A stretch of DNA of 64,000 nucleotides from Bacteroidota bacterium (GCA_018267575.1 JAFDYF010000111.1:62001-126000), one strand, 5' to 3'; positions 45,308-55,064 are shown, counted from the first letter of the stretch. Numbers and translations: made by a program. The notes: generated from the letters alone by a model not told the origin.

Positions 45308-46357
45308 TTATTCCCTCTTCGCTTCCAACGTAAAACCAACGGTGGTGCCTACATCAGGGGTGCTCCTAACGTGTATGCGTTGTTCATGTGCTTCCACAAT
45401 ATGTTTGCAGATAGCCAGCCCCAAACCGGTGCCACCACGATCGCGGCTGCGGCCGGCATCGGTACGATAGAACCTCTCAAAAATGCGCGGAAGGTGTTCC
45501 TCATCAATGCCAATACCATCATCGCTGATTTCCACCAACACATGCATTTCATCTGTTTTATAGATACTGGCCATGATTGAACCCCCATTCCTGCCATATT
45601 TGCTAGCATTTTCGATGAGGTTGATAAGAACCATCCTGATTTTCTCCTTGTCTGCAAAAACGGTGATGGGCGATTCGCAACCTTTTTTTATAAACGGGGA
45701 GATTTTCTTTTCACTGGTCTTGATGGTCAGTGATTCGAACACTTCCCTAATCAGGTCCTGGATCACAAAATTCTGTTTGTACAAAAGCTGTTCGCCCCTT
45801 TCCAGTTTTGAGATCTCGTCCAAGTCGGCCATTAAGTTTACCAGCCTGTCCACATTTCGGGCAGCGTTCTCCAAAAATTTTTTTCTCACTTCCGGTTCTT
45901 CCATAGCGCCGTTCAGTAATGTATCCACATAGCCTTGTATCGAAAAGATGGGGGTTTTGAATTCGTGGGCCAGGTTTTGGAGAAACTCTTTACGGTAGGC
46001 TTCGTTTTTTTTCAGGACTTCGATTTCCTCATTTCTCTTCTCTCCCCATTTTTCCACATCTTCCCTTACTTCGTCGATACTTTTTTGGGGAAGGATGTAC
46101 TTGAAATAGACTTCTTCTTTTTTTGTGGCCTTAGTCTGGTGGATAAGTTTATAAATGAGTTTTATTTTCCGGTAAATAAACCTTTCCAGGGTAAACAAGA
46201 TCAAAGCATAGCCAATTAAAAAAACAATGGCCAGCGATCCCAGGCCTATGCCCCAATTGCCTGTCACAATGTAAGCGCCAAGCGAAACGGGCATTGCCAG
46301 CAACGCAGCGGTGTAGGCGGATAATTGTCTTGGTGAGAGGTTTTTCGTGGCGAACAT
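45308..46357 (-). CDS. phoR: PhoR-like sensor histidine kinase
   Basis: Histidine kinase of 349 residues. Two membrane helices (about 15-32 and 35-58) with almost no periplasmic loop are followed by a linker and the dimerisation domain with His131 in LAHEFKTPIFSIQGY. The ATPase domain has NLIENASKYG, the G1 box DDGIGI and GGTGLGLAICKHI. The lack of a periplasmic sensor domain is typical of PhoR, which senses phosphate through the Pst-PhoU complex. It lies 155 bases downstream of the PhoB-like gene on the same strand. Confidence 0.8.
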   Translation of the reverse strand: MFATKNLSPRQLSAYTAALLAMPVSLGAYIVTGNWGIGLGSLAIVFLIGYALILFTLERFIYRKIKLIYKLIHQTKATKKEEVYFKYILPQKSIDEVREDVEKWGEKRNEEIEVLKKNEAYRKEFLQNLAHEFKTPIFSIQGYVDTLLNGAMEEPEVRKKFLENAARNVDRLVNLMADLDEISKLERGEQLLYKQNFVIQDLIREVFESLTIKTSEKKISPFIKKGCESPITVFADKEKIRMVLINLIENASKYGRNGGSIMASIYKTDEMHVLVEISDDGIGIDEEHLPRIFERFYRTDAGRSRDRGGTGLGLAICKHIVEAHEQRIHVRSTPDVGTTVGFTLEAKRE

Positions 46358-46512
46358 TTTTAGTAAACAGATTGAAGCAATTTAATGCAAGTTGGGCATT
46401 TTCCCATACCTTGAACGTATTGCAATGAAGGGAATAAGTAATGAATGGCTCAAACTGCCGCAAGATTTTGAAGAAAATAATATAGCGGCACCGCAGGCTG
46501 TTCCTACCTGAA

Positions 46513-47193
46513 TTAGAGATCGAACTTGTACCCAACCCCTTTGATTGTGGTAATGCAGTCGAGCCCCAATTTCTGTCTTACTTTTCGGATATGTACATCA
46601 ATAGTACGGTCACCAACGATAACATCGTTTCCCCAAACCTGGTTCAGGATCTCATTGCGCAAAAACACCCGGCCGGGCCTGGATGCCAACAGATAGATCA
46701 GTTCAAACTCCTTTTTGGCGAGGGTAATGTTTTTGCCGTCAACGATCACCTCATATCTATCTGGATCAATCACCAGGTTCTCCATTTTCAGTACCCTGCC
46801 TTCCGGTTCCCTCACAAACCGGCGGAATAAAGCGTTCACCCTGCTTACCAACACTTTTGGGCTGATGGGTTTGTTCACATAATCGTCGGCGCCGGTTTCC
46901 AAGCCTTTGATATGGGAGGTTTCGTCGTTGAGCGCTGTTAGGAAAATGATGAGCACTTCTTTGAACTCAGGATCTGCCCTTAAGATCTCGCATACTTCGA
47001 TGCCACTTTTTTTCGGCATCATAATATCGAGGATGATCAGGTCGGGTTTTGACATTTTGGCTTTTGCCAGTGCATCATCGCCATCCTTGGCGGTGGTTAC
47101 CTCATATCCTTCCTTTACCAGATTGTATTGAATGATTTCCAGGATATCTGGCTCATCATCCGCAATCAGAATTTTTTTCCCTTTGGATTCCAT
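46513..47193 (-). CDS. phoB: PhoB-like OmpR-family response regulator
   Basis: Response regulator of 226 residues: receiver domain with Asp56 in LIILDIMMP and DDYVNKPIS, then a winged helix with ILNQVWGNDVIVGDRTIDVHIRKVRQK and an ITTIKGVGYKF end. It is the best candidate for the regulator that binds the 11-bp repeats found elsewhere in the window. Its own promoter has a TAGGTTTG -7 box but no phased repeats, so its expression is probably basal. The PhoR-like kinase follows. Confidence 0.82.
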   Translation of the reverse strand: MESKGKKILIADDEPDILEIIQYNLVKEGYEVTTAKDGDDALAKAKMSKPDLIILDIMMPKKSGIEVCEILRADPEFKEVLIIFLTALNDETSHIKGLETGADDYVNKPISPKVLVSRVNALFRRFVREPEGRVLKMENLVIDPDRYEVIVDGKNITLAKKEFELIYLLASRPGRVFLRNEILNQVWGNDVIVGDRTIDVHIRKVRQKLGLDCITTIKGVGYKFDL

Positions 47194-47209
47194 GAACTCA
47201 TAATTTACG

Positions 47210-47217
47210 CAAACCTA
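47210..47217 (-). promoter_or_regulatory. -7 promoter element of phoB-like gene
   Basis: TAGGTTTG on the minus strand matches TAnnTTTG and lies 16 bases before the ATG. The 11-bp repeats seen at other promoters are absent at the expected positions. Confidence 0.5.
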
Positions 47218-47461
47218 ATCGAATTTAATCTCAGAGAAGATTTGATTGGGTGAGTTTACAATTTGTTAATATATAATTAGCGCCAAAAAAATGGCAATTC
47301 AAGAAGAAATGACTAGTTCATAAAGAAATAAATGTATGTTTTTTTGTTAAGGCTTTTTCAGGAATTTGTTCAAAACTGGCGGTGGCATTAAAAAAACCCC
47401 TTTGGAATAGGTTTAGCGTATGAAGTGTCGCTTTTTTACGTTATACAACATGAAATGGTAG

Positions 47462-47469
47462 TACTTTTG
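47462..47469 (+). promoter_or_regulatory. -7 promoter element of large secreted protein
   Basis: TACTTTTG matches TAnnTTTG, 56 bases before the GTG start at 47526. The rest of the 300-base gap from 47218 is AT-rich DNA with no gene and no clear repeats. Confidence 0.45.
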
Positions 47470-47525
47470 TTTGATTCGTTTTAGTGATCAGAAAGTTATC
47501 AAATGTTTAATTTTTAATTCGAATT

Positions 47526-49712
47526 GTGAGATTTCATTTTTTCCTCTTCCTTTTTGTAGCCATTTTGAGTGGGGCTTCTGCCCAAACTTCTTATCCATAT
47601 CCAGTGGCTAGGGACCGGATGCTATTCCATGACAATATAGATAGGCAACAAAATAACCTTTTGGAGATACTGGCCAAAAGCAATGTACTGGCTGAAAATA
47701 AAAAGCAGATCGTTAAGGAAGCACTGGTGGATAGGGTAGATAAGCTACAAAAAGTTATAGAACAGGATACGGTGTTGAGCAGCAATGATAAAAAAAGGTA
47801 TTTGCGTGGGCTGGAGTTTATGCTTCAGGGCTATGACAACAATTTTAATAAAAGGGATTTTCCGCCTTCTATGGCAACCAAGCTGGTGGCCTCATTTGAA
47901 AAAGCCATGCTGCTTGACAAGAAAAACCTGAGCATAGAGCCTGTGGTAGCAGAAAATGATTATGGCATTGGTCAGATTTTGGTCGATTGTTTTTTGCTTC
48001 CTTATCAAAATGTAGGTGTTGAACCATCGAGATTGATATTGTTCAGGAAATATTGTTCGCTTCACCCATCAGAAATTTTGACCAAGCTGCAAAACCATTT
48101 GGATTTGCCGTTTACTGACAGCTTGATTGTGGTTGCTGGGCATAATGATATGCGCCAACTCTACGATTTTGCTGCTGCTGACAACTCGCTTGGGCAGCGG
48201 ATCAGGGAAAGTAGCGATACCTTGGTGCATGTGATCGGGCAGATGGCGACCAGTAAAAGTGGCCAACTTTATTTTCCTTTTTTGGACAACCTGCTGAAAG
48301 GAAAACTAACCATCGAGGACATCGACAAGGTGAAGGACGATGGGCTAAACTATTATAAGCTATTGGTAAAAACAAGGCTGGACTATGCGGCTCGGCTGCT
48401 CCCCCCAGCTAGGGATACCGCATTGGAGATGGCAGCCCTTACCCAGATGCTGACCAATAAGGCAAGGGATATTTTTGTGAATGAGATCAATGGCCTGCAC
48501 GACAAGCCCGATGCCATCCGCTTTAAAGTGCTTGAACCACTTTCTGCCGAAGAGCTCTATTATCTGATTGTGTTGAGCGAAGATGTGATCTATACTTCCA
48601 GTTATGTACGTGGTGTATACCCAGAGATTTTTCAGCGTATGAAAACACCCCGTGGCGATAGTTTGATTATGCAGGTGCATGGGGATTATTTTAGAAAATT
48701 TATTAAAATGGCTGCCGCCTACAACACGCTTGACCATTTCCTTAGCACCATGCCCAAAGAAAATGCCAATACCGTGATGAAGGCATTTACGATAGGTCTT
48801 GAAAAGGCCAGCGAGGAAGATGCGGTGGATGTGGCAGATTCCTATAGCAGTATCTTCGAAAAAAATCCGGCCCTTGCAAAATTTGTTTTGCATGAAACCA
48901 AATGGAACTATAAAAGAAACCTGGCGGCAAATAATAAAAAAGGGATTATTATTTATAACCTGCTGCAAACCCTTTTTGAATCGGCCGATACCACCAAAAA
49001 AATCGATCTTTCCGCAAGGTTGGGCATCGCCCCGATTTATAAAATTGACTATAGTTCGCTCAGAGATTCTGCAGGGCGTGTAGTGGAGCAGGCCTTTTTT
49101 TACGGTAACGATGAAGACAAGGATGGTCAGGTTTCCTTTGCTGACTTTATGGCTCTGTTCCGCGGAAAACCGGAATGGAAAATTACGGAGAACCCTCAAT
49201 GGGTGAGCATTACATCCACCAGGGGAAAGCCGGTATATATTTTTGCCAATAAGCCACTCAATGGTCTGGACGACCCCGACGAAAAAGCACAGGACGATTT
49301 AGGCGCTTATCTAGAAGAGAAAGACATGAAACCCGTGATTTATATACACCGAGGCCACAGTTACCATGTTTCTTCCACACTGAAAAGGATTCAGCCATCC
49401 GCAAAAATTGTGGTACTCGGCTCTTGCGGTGGGTATAATAACCTGAGCGAGGTATTGAAAATCAGCGACGACGCCCATATCATTTCTTCCAAACAAGTGG
49501 GCACTAGAACCGTGAATGAACCCATATTGCAAGCGCTGAATAATGACCTGATTTCTGGAAGAAATATAGAATGGCTATCCATGTGGCGTGAACTGGAAAA
49601 CAGGTTCAAAAACGATGCGGTTGCCAAAGACCGTTTCAACGATTATATACCTCCTTACAAAAATCTGGGAGCCATTTTTATTAAAGCATACAGAAAGGCA
49701 ATGGAAAAATAG
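47526..49712 (+). CDS. Large secreted protein with EF-hand-like loop and C-terminal His/Cys motifs
   Basis: Protein of 728 residues starting at GTG, with a signal peptide ending at SGASAQ. The long middle is helical and matches no family I know. Residues 529-540 (DEDKDGQVSFAD) form an EF-hand-like calcium loop with Asp in place of the final Glu. The C-terminal part has YIHRGHSYH (His611) and IVVLGSCGGYN (Cys634), each placed like the His-Gly and Cys-Gly of clan CD cysteine peptidases (caspase/gingipain type). The 23-residue spacing is shorter than usual in that clan, so peptidase activity is only a possibility. Confidence 0.65.
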   Translation: MRFHFFLFLFVAILSGASAQTSYPYPVARDRMLFHDNIDRQQNNLLEILAKSNVLAENKKQIVKEALVDRVDKLQKVIEQDTVLSSNDKKRYLRGLEFMLQGYDNNFNKRDFPPSMATKLVASFEKAMLLDKKNLSIEPVVAENDYGIGQILVDCFLLPYQNVGVEPSRLILFRKYCSLHPSEILTKLQNHLDLPFTDSLIVVAGHNDMRQLYDFAAADNSLGQRIRESSDTLVHVIGQMATSKSGQLYFPFLDNLLKGKLTIEDIDKVKDDGLNYYKLLVKTRLDYAARLLPPARDTALEMAALTQMLTNKARDIFVNEINGLHDKPDAIRFKVLEPLSAEELYYLIVLSEDVIYTSSYVRGVYPEIFQRMKTPRGDSLIMQVHGDYFRKFIKMAAAYNTLDHFLSTMPKENANTVMKAFTIGLEKASEEDAVDVADSYSSIFEKNPALAKFVLHETKWNYKRNLAANNKKGIIIYNLLQTLFESADTTKKIDLSARLGIAPIYKIDYSSLRDSAGRVVEQAFFYGNDEDKDGQVSFADFMALFRGKPEWKITENPQWVSITSTRGKPVYIFANKPLNGLDDPDEKAQDDLGAYLEEKDMKPVIYIHRGHSYHVSSTLKRIQPSAKIVVLGSCGGYNNLSEVLKISDDAHIISSKQVGTRTVNEPILQALNNDLISGRNIEWLSMWRELENRFKNDAVAKDRFNDYIPPYKNLGAIFIKAYRKAMEK

Positions 49713-49812
49713 CCAAGACTATCCAGCATCTCCATTGCATGATGTAAAGTATTTCCCAACTTGTAATTGTATTGTTCAAACGCCAAACTGCTTTTGTATT
49801 TTTGCAAACACT

Positions 49813-51648
49813 ATGTCGGAAAAGACCAAACGAAAAATGATTTTTGATTTCAGCTCTTTAAAAAGGGTCTTCCAGTATGCATCGCCATATAGAAAGCGCA
49901 TTTATGTTTCTATAATCCTTTCAATTGTTTTAGCCATAGTATCGCCTTTGCGCCCCTATTTGATCCAGGTAACCGTGAATGATTATATAAGCAAGGGGGT
50001 TGCCGATAGCCTCTCGGTCAAGAATGAAATGATGCGCTTGGTAATCTGGATTACTGTTTTTCAAATCGGTCTGCTGTTACTGGAAACTATTTGCCGGTTT
50101 TATTTTTCCTATATCACGGCATGGCTTGGGCAAACGGTTGTAAAAGATTTGCGGACTACCGTGTACAAAAAAATCTTGGGGCTCAATCTCTCCCAGTTCG
50201 ATAAAACGCCGATTGGCACATTAACCACTAGGACTATCAATGATATTGAATCAATCAATGATATTTTTTCTGATGGGTTGATACCTATTATTGCCGACCT
50301 GCTTTCCATCGTTTCTATCTTGGGGTTTATGTTTTATGTGGATTGGAAACTGACCTTGGTTTGCATGGCACCCTTCCCTTTTCTGATTCTCGCTACCTAT
50401 GTATTTAAAGAAAGCGTGAACAAATCTTTTATCAGGGTCCGCAATGCGGTGGCCAGCCTGAATGCATTTGTTCAGGAACATATTACGGGTATGCAGGTGG
50501 TGCAGGCATTCGCCGCAGAGGACAGGGAGTTTGCTAAGTTCAAAAAAATAAATAAGGAACACCGTAACGCCAATATCAACGCCATTTTTGCGTACTCCAT
50601 TTTTTTCCCCTTGGTTGAGATTATCTTGGCCGTGTCCACCGGTTTGTTGGTTTGGTGGGGCGCAAGGCAGGTATTACAGATTCCCGAACAGGAAGCCAAA
50701 GAGTTGTCGGGAAAAATCATTGCTTTCTTTTTATACTTAAACTTGTTGTTTAGGCCACTGCGTGTGATTGCCGATAAGTTCAATGTGCTGCAAATGGGGA
50801 TGGTGGCCAGTGAGCGGGTCTTCAAAGTATTAGACAATACTGATTTTATACCCTCAACTGCCGAGGGAAACTATGACCCCGAGCATGTAAGGGGCAAAAT
50901 TGAATTTAATGATGTCAGCTTTGCTTATGTGGACGAACTATATGTGCTCAAAAATATATCCTTCATTGTACAGCCAGGTGAAACGGTTGCCATTGTAGGG
51001 CATACGGGTAGTGGCAAAACATCCATCATCAGTTTGCTCAATCGTTTATATGCGATTCAAAAAGGGGAAATCAGGATTGATGATGTCAACATCAATGAGT
51101 TTAAACTGGATTCTTTGAGGGGCCATATTGCGGTGGTATTGCAGGATGTGTTTTTGTTTTCTGGTTCTGTGCTCGACAATATCACACTGAGGAACGAATC
51201 AATCCCCAGGGAAAAAGTGGAAGAGGCTGCCAGACTAATTGGCATGCACGAATTTATTGAAGCATTGCCCAATGGGTATGATTACAATGTAATGGAGCGG
51301 GGAAGTACTTTATCGCTTGGCCAACGTCAGTTGCTATCCTTTATCCGGGCCTTGCTTTATAACCCTTCTATCCTGATCTTAGATGAAGCCACTTCTTCTG
51401 TGGACACCGAATCGGAACTTTTGATAGAAGGGGCTATAGACAAATTGGTGAAAGGAAGGACCTCAATCGTGATTGCACACCGGCTTTCTACCATAAGGAA
51501 AGCAAGCAAAATTATTGTATTGGACAAAGGGGAAATTAAAGAGATAGGTACACATGAACAGCTATTGGCAATTGGTGGATTTTATAGTAAATTGCATGAG
51601 ATGCAGTTCAACAAGCTGCCTCATAGTGATAACAAGATATTCATTTAG
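49813..51648 (+). CDS. MsbA-like ABC exporter
   Basis: Half-size ABC exporter of about 611 residues: six membrane helices in the N-terminal half (RIYVSIILSIVLAIVSPLRP first) and a nucleotide-binding domain with Walker A GHTGSGKTS, signature LSLGQRQLLS and Walker B ILILDEATSSVD. It works as a homodimer exporting a lipid or other hydrophobic compound. The frame is open much further upstream, but the ATG at 49813 matches the family's length and lies outside the preceding gene. The 68-residue gene starts 2 bases after its stop. Confidence 0.9.
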   Translation: MSEKTKRKMIFDFSSLKRVFQYASPYRKRIYVSIILSIVLAIVSPLRPYLIQVTVNDYISKGVADSLSVKNEMMRLVIWITVFQIGLLLLETICRFYFSYITAWLGQTVVKDLRTTVYKKILGLNLSQFDKTPIGTLTTRTINDIESINDIFSDGLIPIIADLLSIVSILGFMFYVDWKLTLVCMAPFPFLILATYVFKESVNKSFIRVRNAVASLNAFVQEHITGMQVVQAFAAEDREFAKFKKINKEHRNANINAIFAYSIFFPLVEIILAVSTGLLVWWGARQVLQIPEQEAKELSGKIIAFFLYLNLLFRPLRVIADKFNVLQMGMVASERVFKVLDNTDFIPSTAEGNYDPEHVRGKIEFNDVSFAYVDELYVLKNISFIVQPGETVAIVGHTGSGKTSIISLLNRLYAIQKGEIRIDDVNINEFKLDSLRGHIAVVLQDVFLFSGSVLDNITLRNESIPREKVEEAARLIGMHEFIEALPNGYDYNVMERGSTLSLGQRQLLSFIRALLYNPSILILDEATSSVDTESELLIEGAIDKLVKGRTSIVIAHRLSTIRKASKIIVLDKGEIKEIGTHEQLLAIGGFYSKLHEMQFNKLPHSDNKIFI

Positions 51649-51650
51649 TA

Positions 51651-51857
51651 GTGGGTACAAAAAAAATACATAACACAGATAAGAGTTCAGTTCGGGAAGA
51701 TGCTTCCCCTTATGGATTTGTGCACCGCTCCGATATAGATAAATTGAAAGAAGATATTTATCGCTCCGATAAAGAAAAGCTTCATTTATTTGTGAAAATG
51801 CTCCGTAGAAATGCGTTGCTCAATAAAGCTGTTATCACCAACCAACCTGCTCCTTAA
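51651..51857 (+). CDS. Small hypothetical protein before a nucleotidyltransferase
   Basis: Protein of 68 residues starting at GTG, charged and helical (DIDKLKEDIYRSDKEKLHLFVKML). It lies 2 bases after the ABC exporter stop and 14 bases before the nucleotidyltransferase gene, so it is probably co-transcribed with it. I do not recognise it. Its size and place would fit an antitoxin, but there is no DNA-binding motif to support that. Confidence 0.6.
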   Translation: MGTKKIHNTDKSSVREDASPYGFVHRSDIDKLKEDIYRSDKEKLHLFVKMLRRNALLNKAVITNQPAP

Positions 51858-51871
51858 AACCATTCCCCGCA

Positions 51872-52348
51872 ATGGATGTTTCCGATGAACAATTAATGAA
51901 ATTTTGGGCAAAGCTCAATAGCAATCAGGTTCGGTATATCATGATTGGTGGTTTTGCTACTAGGTTTCATGGTTTCAACAGGAATACCGACGATATTGAT
52001 ATGTGGATCGATGACACGAGCGCCAACAGAAAAAACCTAAGGAAAGCTTTTGAGGAATTAGGGTACGGAGATTTGGAATCACTCGAAACTATGGATTTTG
52101 TTCCGGGGTGGACTACCTTTTATGCCGCTGGTATTGAATTGGATATTCTTACTGAAATGAAGGGATTAAAGGACCTGAGTTTTGATGAGTGTCTAAAGCT
52201 CGCTTCTGTGGCTGATATTGATGGGTTAAAAATCCCATTTCTTCATATCAATCACTTGATCGAAAACAAAAAAGCGGTGAATAGGTTAAAAGATCAGGTT
52301 GATGTATTGGAGTTGGAAAGAATTAGGGAAATTCGGGATAGGAAATAA
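51872..52348 (+). CDS. Nucleotidyltransferase, AbiEii/DUF6036-like
   Basis: Protein of 158 residues with the minimal nucleotidyltransferase core: MIGGFATRFHG, then the metal pair D41-x-D43 (TDDIDMWI) and a third Asp91 (IELDIL). All three acidic residues are present, so it may be active in transferring a nucleotide. Related proteins are toxins in AbiE-type systems or stand-alone enzymes of unknown role. It follows the 68-residue gene and ends at a strong terminator. Confidence 0.75.
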   Translation: MDVSDEQLMKFWAKLNSNQVRYIMIGGFATRFHGFNRNTDDIDMWIDDTSANRKNLRKAFEELGYGDLESLETMDFVPGWTTFYAAGIELDILTEMKGLKDLSFDECLKLASVADIDGLKIPFLHINHLIENKKAVNRLKDQVDVLELERIREIRDRK

Positions 52349-52351
52349 TTT

Positions 52352-52391
52352 AAAAAGGAAGAGGCGCAATCAATTGCGCCTCTTCCTTTTT
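52352..52391. terminator. Strong bidirectional terminator
   Basis: A stem of up to 19 bp (AAAAAGGAAGAGGCGCAAT and its exact complement) around CA, with A-run before and T-run after. It lies between the convergent nucleotidyltransferase and lipoprotein genes. Confidence 0.85.
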
Positions 52392-52407
52392 TTAAGGTCA
52401 ATTAAAT

Positions 52408-53292
52408 TTATGGTAGAATAACCGTCTTGCTGTAATTGCCGATGGTTATCAAAGCCGTACTATCACAAGTTCCGTTGCCATAGTCAAGAGTGCCATTAAG
52501 ACTGGCGCTGCCTTTTGTATATTTAAAGCTAACAATGCCAGAAACTACATGTTTGCAGCTTGCTGGGTGTACCAAGGGAGTTGTAACGGTGGCAGTGAGG
52601 GTATCTCCATAGGAACTGCCGATGCCATAGCCACCAGTAAGGTTGAAAACAAGGCTTGATGGGATAGTAATATTGCCAGAAGCTAGGGTAACTGTTTTTG
52701 AGCCAGCAAAAGAATAAGAGGTATCATTCGGGTAAATTATACTTCCGTTTTTTACGGCAGTGGTCAATGAAATTGAAGTTGTTGAAGTGTTGGTGATAGA
52801 ATAAGTGCCGGCCAATTTATAACCATTCACCACATAATTGTTGAATGTGGCAGATATCACCGTGCCTGGGACACTCAATTTCCCAGAAAAAACATAAGTG
52901 ATAGAGCCAGACCTAGTAACACTGTCCGCACTTTTGCAGCCTGTACCAAAATCTACATTTACTGTTACTGGAAATGTAGACCCTGAAACACTCACCGAAG
53001 CGCAGTAATAAGGGCCCCCAAGACCTGCCCCATTTGCAGACAAATCAGCTTTTCCACTTTTTAGCTGCATCAGACTATTCAGTCCATTGTCATTACCCGT
53101 TTGCAAAGCAATGCCAAAAGCATCATCAAAAGCGTTATCAGAAACGGCACCATTGGCCGACAGGTTCACTGCGCTTGGATTGCTGGCGGTACTGGAGGAA
53201 GGGCTATTGTTTTTTTTGCAGGCCGTAATCAGGAGGAATACCGAGAAGGCCAGCATTAAGGTCGCGGAAATCGTTTTTACACTCATTTTCAT
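52408..53292 (-). CDS. Hypothetical lipoprotein
   Basis: Lipoprotein of 294 residues with lipobox Cys25 (LLITACKKN). The mature part is rich in Ser, Thr, Gly and Val, with repeated beta-strand phrases (SGSITYVFSGKLSVPG, GTYSITNTSTTSISL), suggesting a surface beta-sandwich or repeat fold. No family recognised. It is a single gene; an in-frame ATG two codons in is an equal start candidate. Confidence 0.7.
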   Translation of the reverse strand: MKMSVKTISATLMLAFSVFLLITACKKNNSPSSSTASNPSAVNLSANGAVSDNAFDDAFGIALQTGNDNGLNSLMQLKSGKADLSANGAGLGGPYYCASVSVSGSTFPVTVNVDFGTGCKSADSVTRSGSITYVFSGKLSVPGTVISATFNNYVVNGYKLAGTYSITNTSTTSISLTTAVKNGSIIYPNDTSYSFAGSKTVTLASGNITIPSSLVFNLTGGYGIGSSYGDTLTATVTTPLVHPASCKHVVSGIVSFKYTKGSASLNGTLDYGNGTCDSTALITIGNYSKTVILP

Positions 53293-53479
53293 GGTCGTTT
53301 ATTTAATGATTAAACTGAAAGGGTATAACGTCAAAACCAAGCTAATAGTGTGCGGTAATCGGGAACTAGAAAATGGTTTCCCGAAACTGGAAAACTACTA
53401 ATATCTAACTTGAAAGCTTAGCAAGAAAATATGACTATTATCACCTTAAACCTGATTTCATATTTTGGGGCTACGCCCT

Positions 53480-53487
53480 TATCTTTG
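53480..53487 (+). promoter_or_regulatory. -7 promoter element of the atp operon
   Basis: TATCTTTG matches TAnnTTTG and lies 19 bases before the atpB ATG at 53507. Confidence 0.5.
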
Positions 53488-53506
53488 CGCAAATTTTCAG
53501 GGATAT

Positions 53507-54667
53507 ATGTCGCAAAAATGCCTCAAATACTTATTGGTAGCGGTTTTCAGCCTTTCCATTTCGTCTTTTTTCGGCAATTCATTTGCCCAGGAAGGTGGGG
53601 AGCAAAAGGAGGCAAAAAAGAGTTTCAACGCCAAAGAAATCATTTTTGGTCACGTTTTGAACAGTCACGACTTTCATTTGATTGATATTATAGGCGATAA
53701 TGGCGAAAAGCACCCTATTTCCATACCCCTTCCGGTGATTCTTTATTCAAAACAAAGGGGGTTGGATGTATTCATGTCCTCCCATTTTCACCATGGGGAA
53801 GAGCCTTACCACAACTATCTGATGCTCACAGATGAAAAGATCGAAGAGCTAAAATTGGATGCCACAAAATACAATGCCCAGGATATTATGGCACTGGACA
53901 ACCAAGGACAGATCGACCCCACGGTAAAAATCTACGATATTTCCATTACCCGCAATGTGATCCAAATGTTTATTGCCTTGTTTTTGTTTACATGGGCAAT
54001 GCTGGTGATTGCAAAAAAATATAAAAAAGGTCATGGTGTGGTGTCTGCGCCCAAAGGGACCCAAAGTTTGATGGAGCCTGTGATTACTTTTGTAAGAGAT
54101 GAGGTTGCCATACCCAATTTGGGGAAGCGTTATGAAGTGTACTTGCCGTTCCTATTAACGATTTTCTTTTTTATTCTGATCAATAATCTCATGGGCTTGA
54201 TCCCAGGATCAGCAAACGTTACCGGAAATATTGCCTTTACGGCGGTGTTGGGTATCATATCTTTTGTGGTTATTTTGTTTAGTTCCAACAAACATTATTG
54301 GGCACATATTTTCAATCCACCCGGTGTACCATTTTTGGTAAAATGTATATTGGTGCCGGTTGAGTTTATCAGCGTATTTATCAAGCCTTTTGCCCTCATC
54401 ATTCGTTTGTTTGCAAACATGGTAGCGGGTCATATCATCATCATCTGTCTTATTTCGCTCATTTTTATTTTTGGGAACATGAGCGCATATGCGGGATGGG
54501 GCACAGCGCCGTTTGCCATTGCGTTCACCATTTTTATATATTTTATTGAGGTATTGGTTGCGTTTATTCAGGCCTTTATTTTTACCATGCTTACCGCAGT
54601 ATTTATAGGGCAGGCAATTGAGGGGGCGCACCATGAGAACGATCATGATGATGCGGTGATGGTTTAA
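53507..54667 (+). CDS. atpB: F-type ATP synthase subunit a
   Basis: Membrane subunit of about 386 residues, longer than in E. coli because of an N-terminal signal peptide (ending at NSFAQ) and a periplasmic extension of about 130 residues, as is usual in Bacteroidota. The proton-channel helices include the essential Arg in PFALIIRLFANMVAGH. The ATG at 53507 is preferred over an upstream in-frame start that lies before the promoter element. First gene of atpBEFHA. Confidence 0.93.
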   Translation: MSQKCLKYLLVAVFSLSISSFFGNSFAQEGGEQKEAKKSFNAKEIIFGHVLNSHDFHLIDIIGDNGEKHPISIPLPVILYSKQRGLDVFMSSHFHHGEEPYHNYLMLTDEKIEELKLDATKYNAQDIMALDNQGQIDPTVKIYDISITRNVIQMFIALFLFTWAMLVIAKKYKKGHGVVSAPKGTQSLMEPVITFVRDEVAIPNLGKRYEVYLPFLLTIFFFILINNLMGLIPGSANVTGNIAFTAVLGIISFVVILFSSNKHYWAHIFNPPGVPFLVKCILVPVEFISVFIKPFALIIRLFANMVAGHIIIICLISLIFIFGNMSAYAGWGTAPFAIAFTIFIYFIEVLVAFIQAFIFTMLTAVFIGQAIEGAHHENDHDDAVMV

Positions 54668-54701
54668 AAAGTTTTTTTTCACTAATTATAAAGCCACTAT
54701 T

Positions 54702-54947
54702 ATGGAATTGATGACAATTATGCTAGATGCCACAGCGAATGCGGGCGGTGCTATCGGTGCTGGTCTTGCTGCTGTAGGTGCAGGCATTGGCATTGGCCAG
54801 ATTGGTAAGGGTGCTGTAGAAGCTATCGCTCGCCAACCAGAGGTTTCCAATGACATTAGGGCTAACATGATTTTGACTGCTGCCCTTGTTGAGGGTGCTG
54901 CACTGTTCGCTATCATCGTTGGCTTCTTGGCAATGGTATTGAAATAA
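54702..54947 (+). CDS. atpE: F-type ATP synthase subunit c
   Basis: Rotor-ring subunit of 81 residues, two helices joined by the polar ARQPE loop. The ion-carrying residue is Glu64 in ALVEGAALFA; the motif fits a proton-type ring. Follows atpB by 34 bases. Confidence 0.95.
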   Translation: MELMTIMLDATANAGGAIGAGLAAVGAGIGIGQIGKGAVEAIARQPEVSNDIRANMILTAALVEGAALFAIIVGFLAMVLK

Positions 54948-55064
54948 TATCATTGTTCATCGGATCACTGCATCCAAAGCAAAGGGCGGCGGGTGCAGTT
55001 TCTTTAAAAAATAGAATTGAACAGATAGCTCTATTGAGCAATTATCAAATTTGAAATTGGTTTT

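Noticed and set aside
47194..47217. Pho-box array at the phoB-like promoter
   Set aside because: The -7 box is good, but the positions 16, 27 and 38 bp upstream do not carry the repeat.
48360..49199. 279-codon open frame on the minus strand
   Set aside because: It lies wholly inside the 47526-49712 gene, which has a signal peptide and coherent motifs; the minus frame has no recognisable domain.
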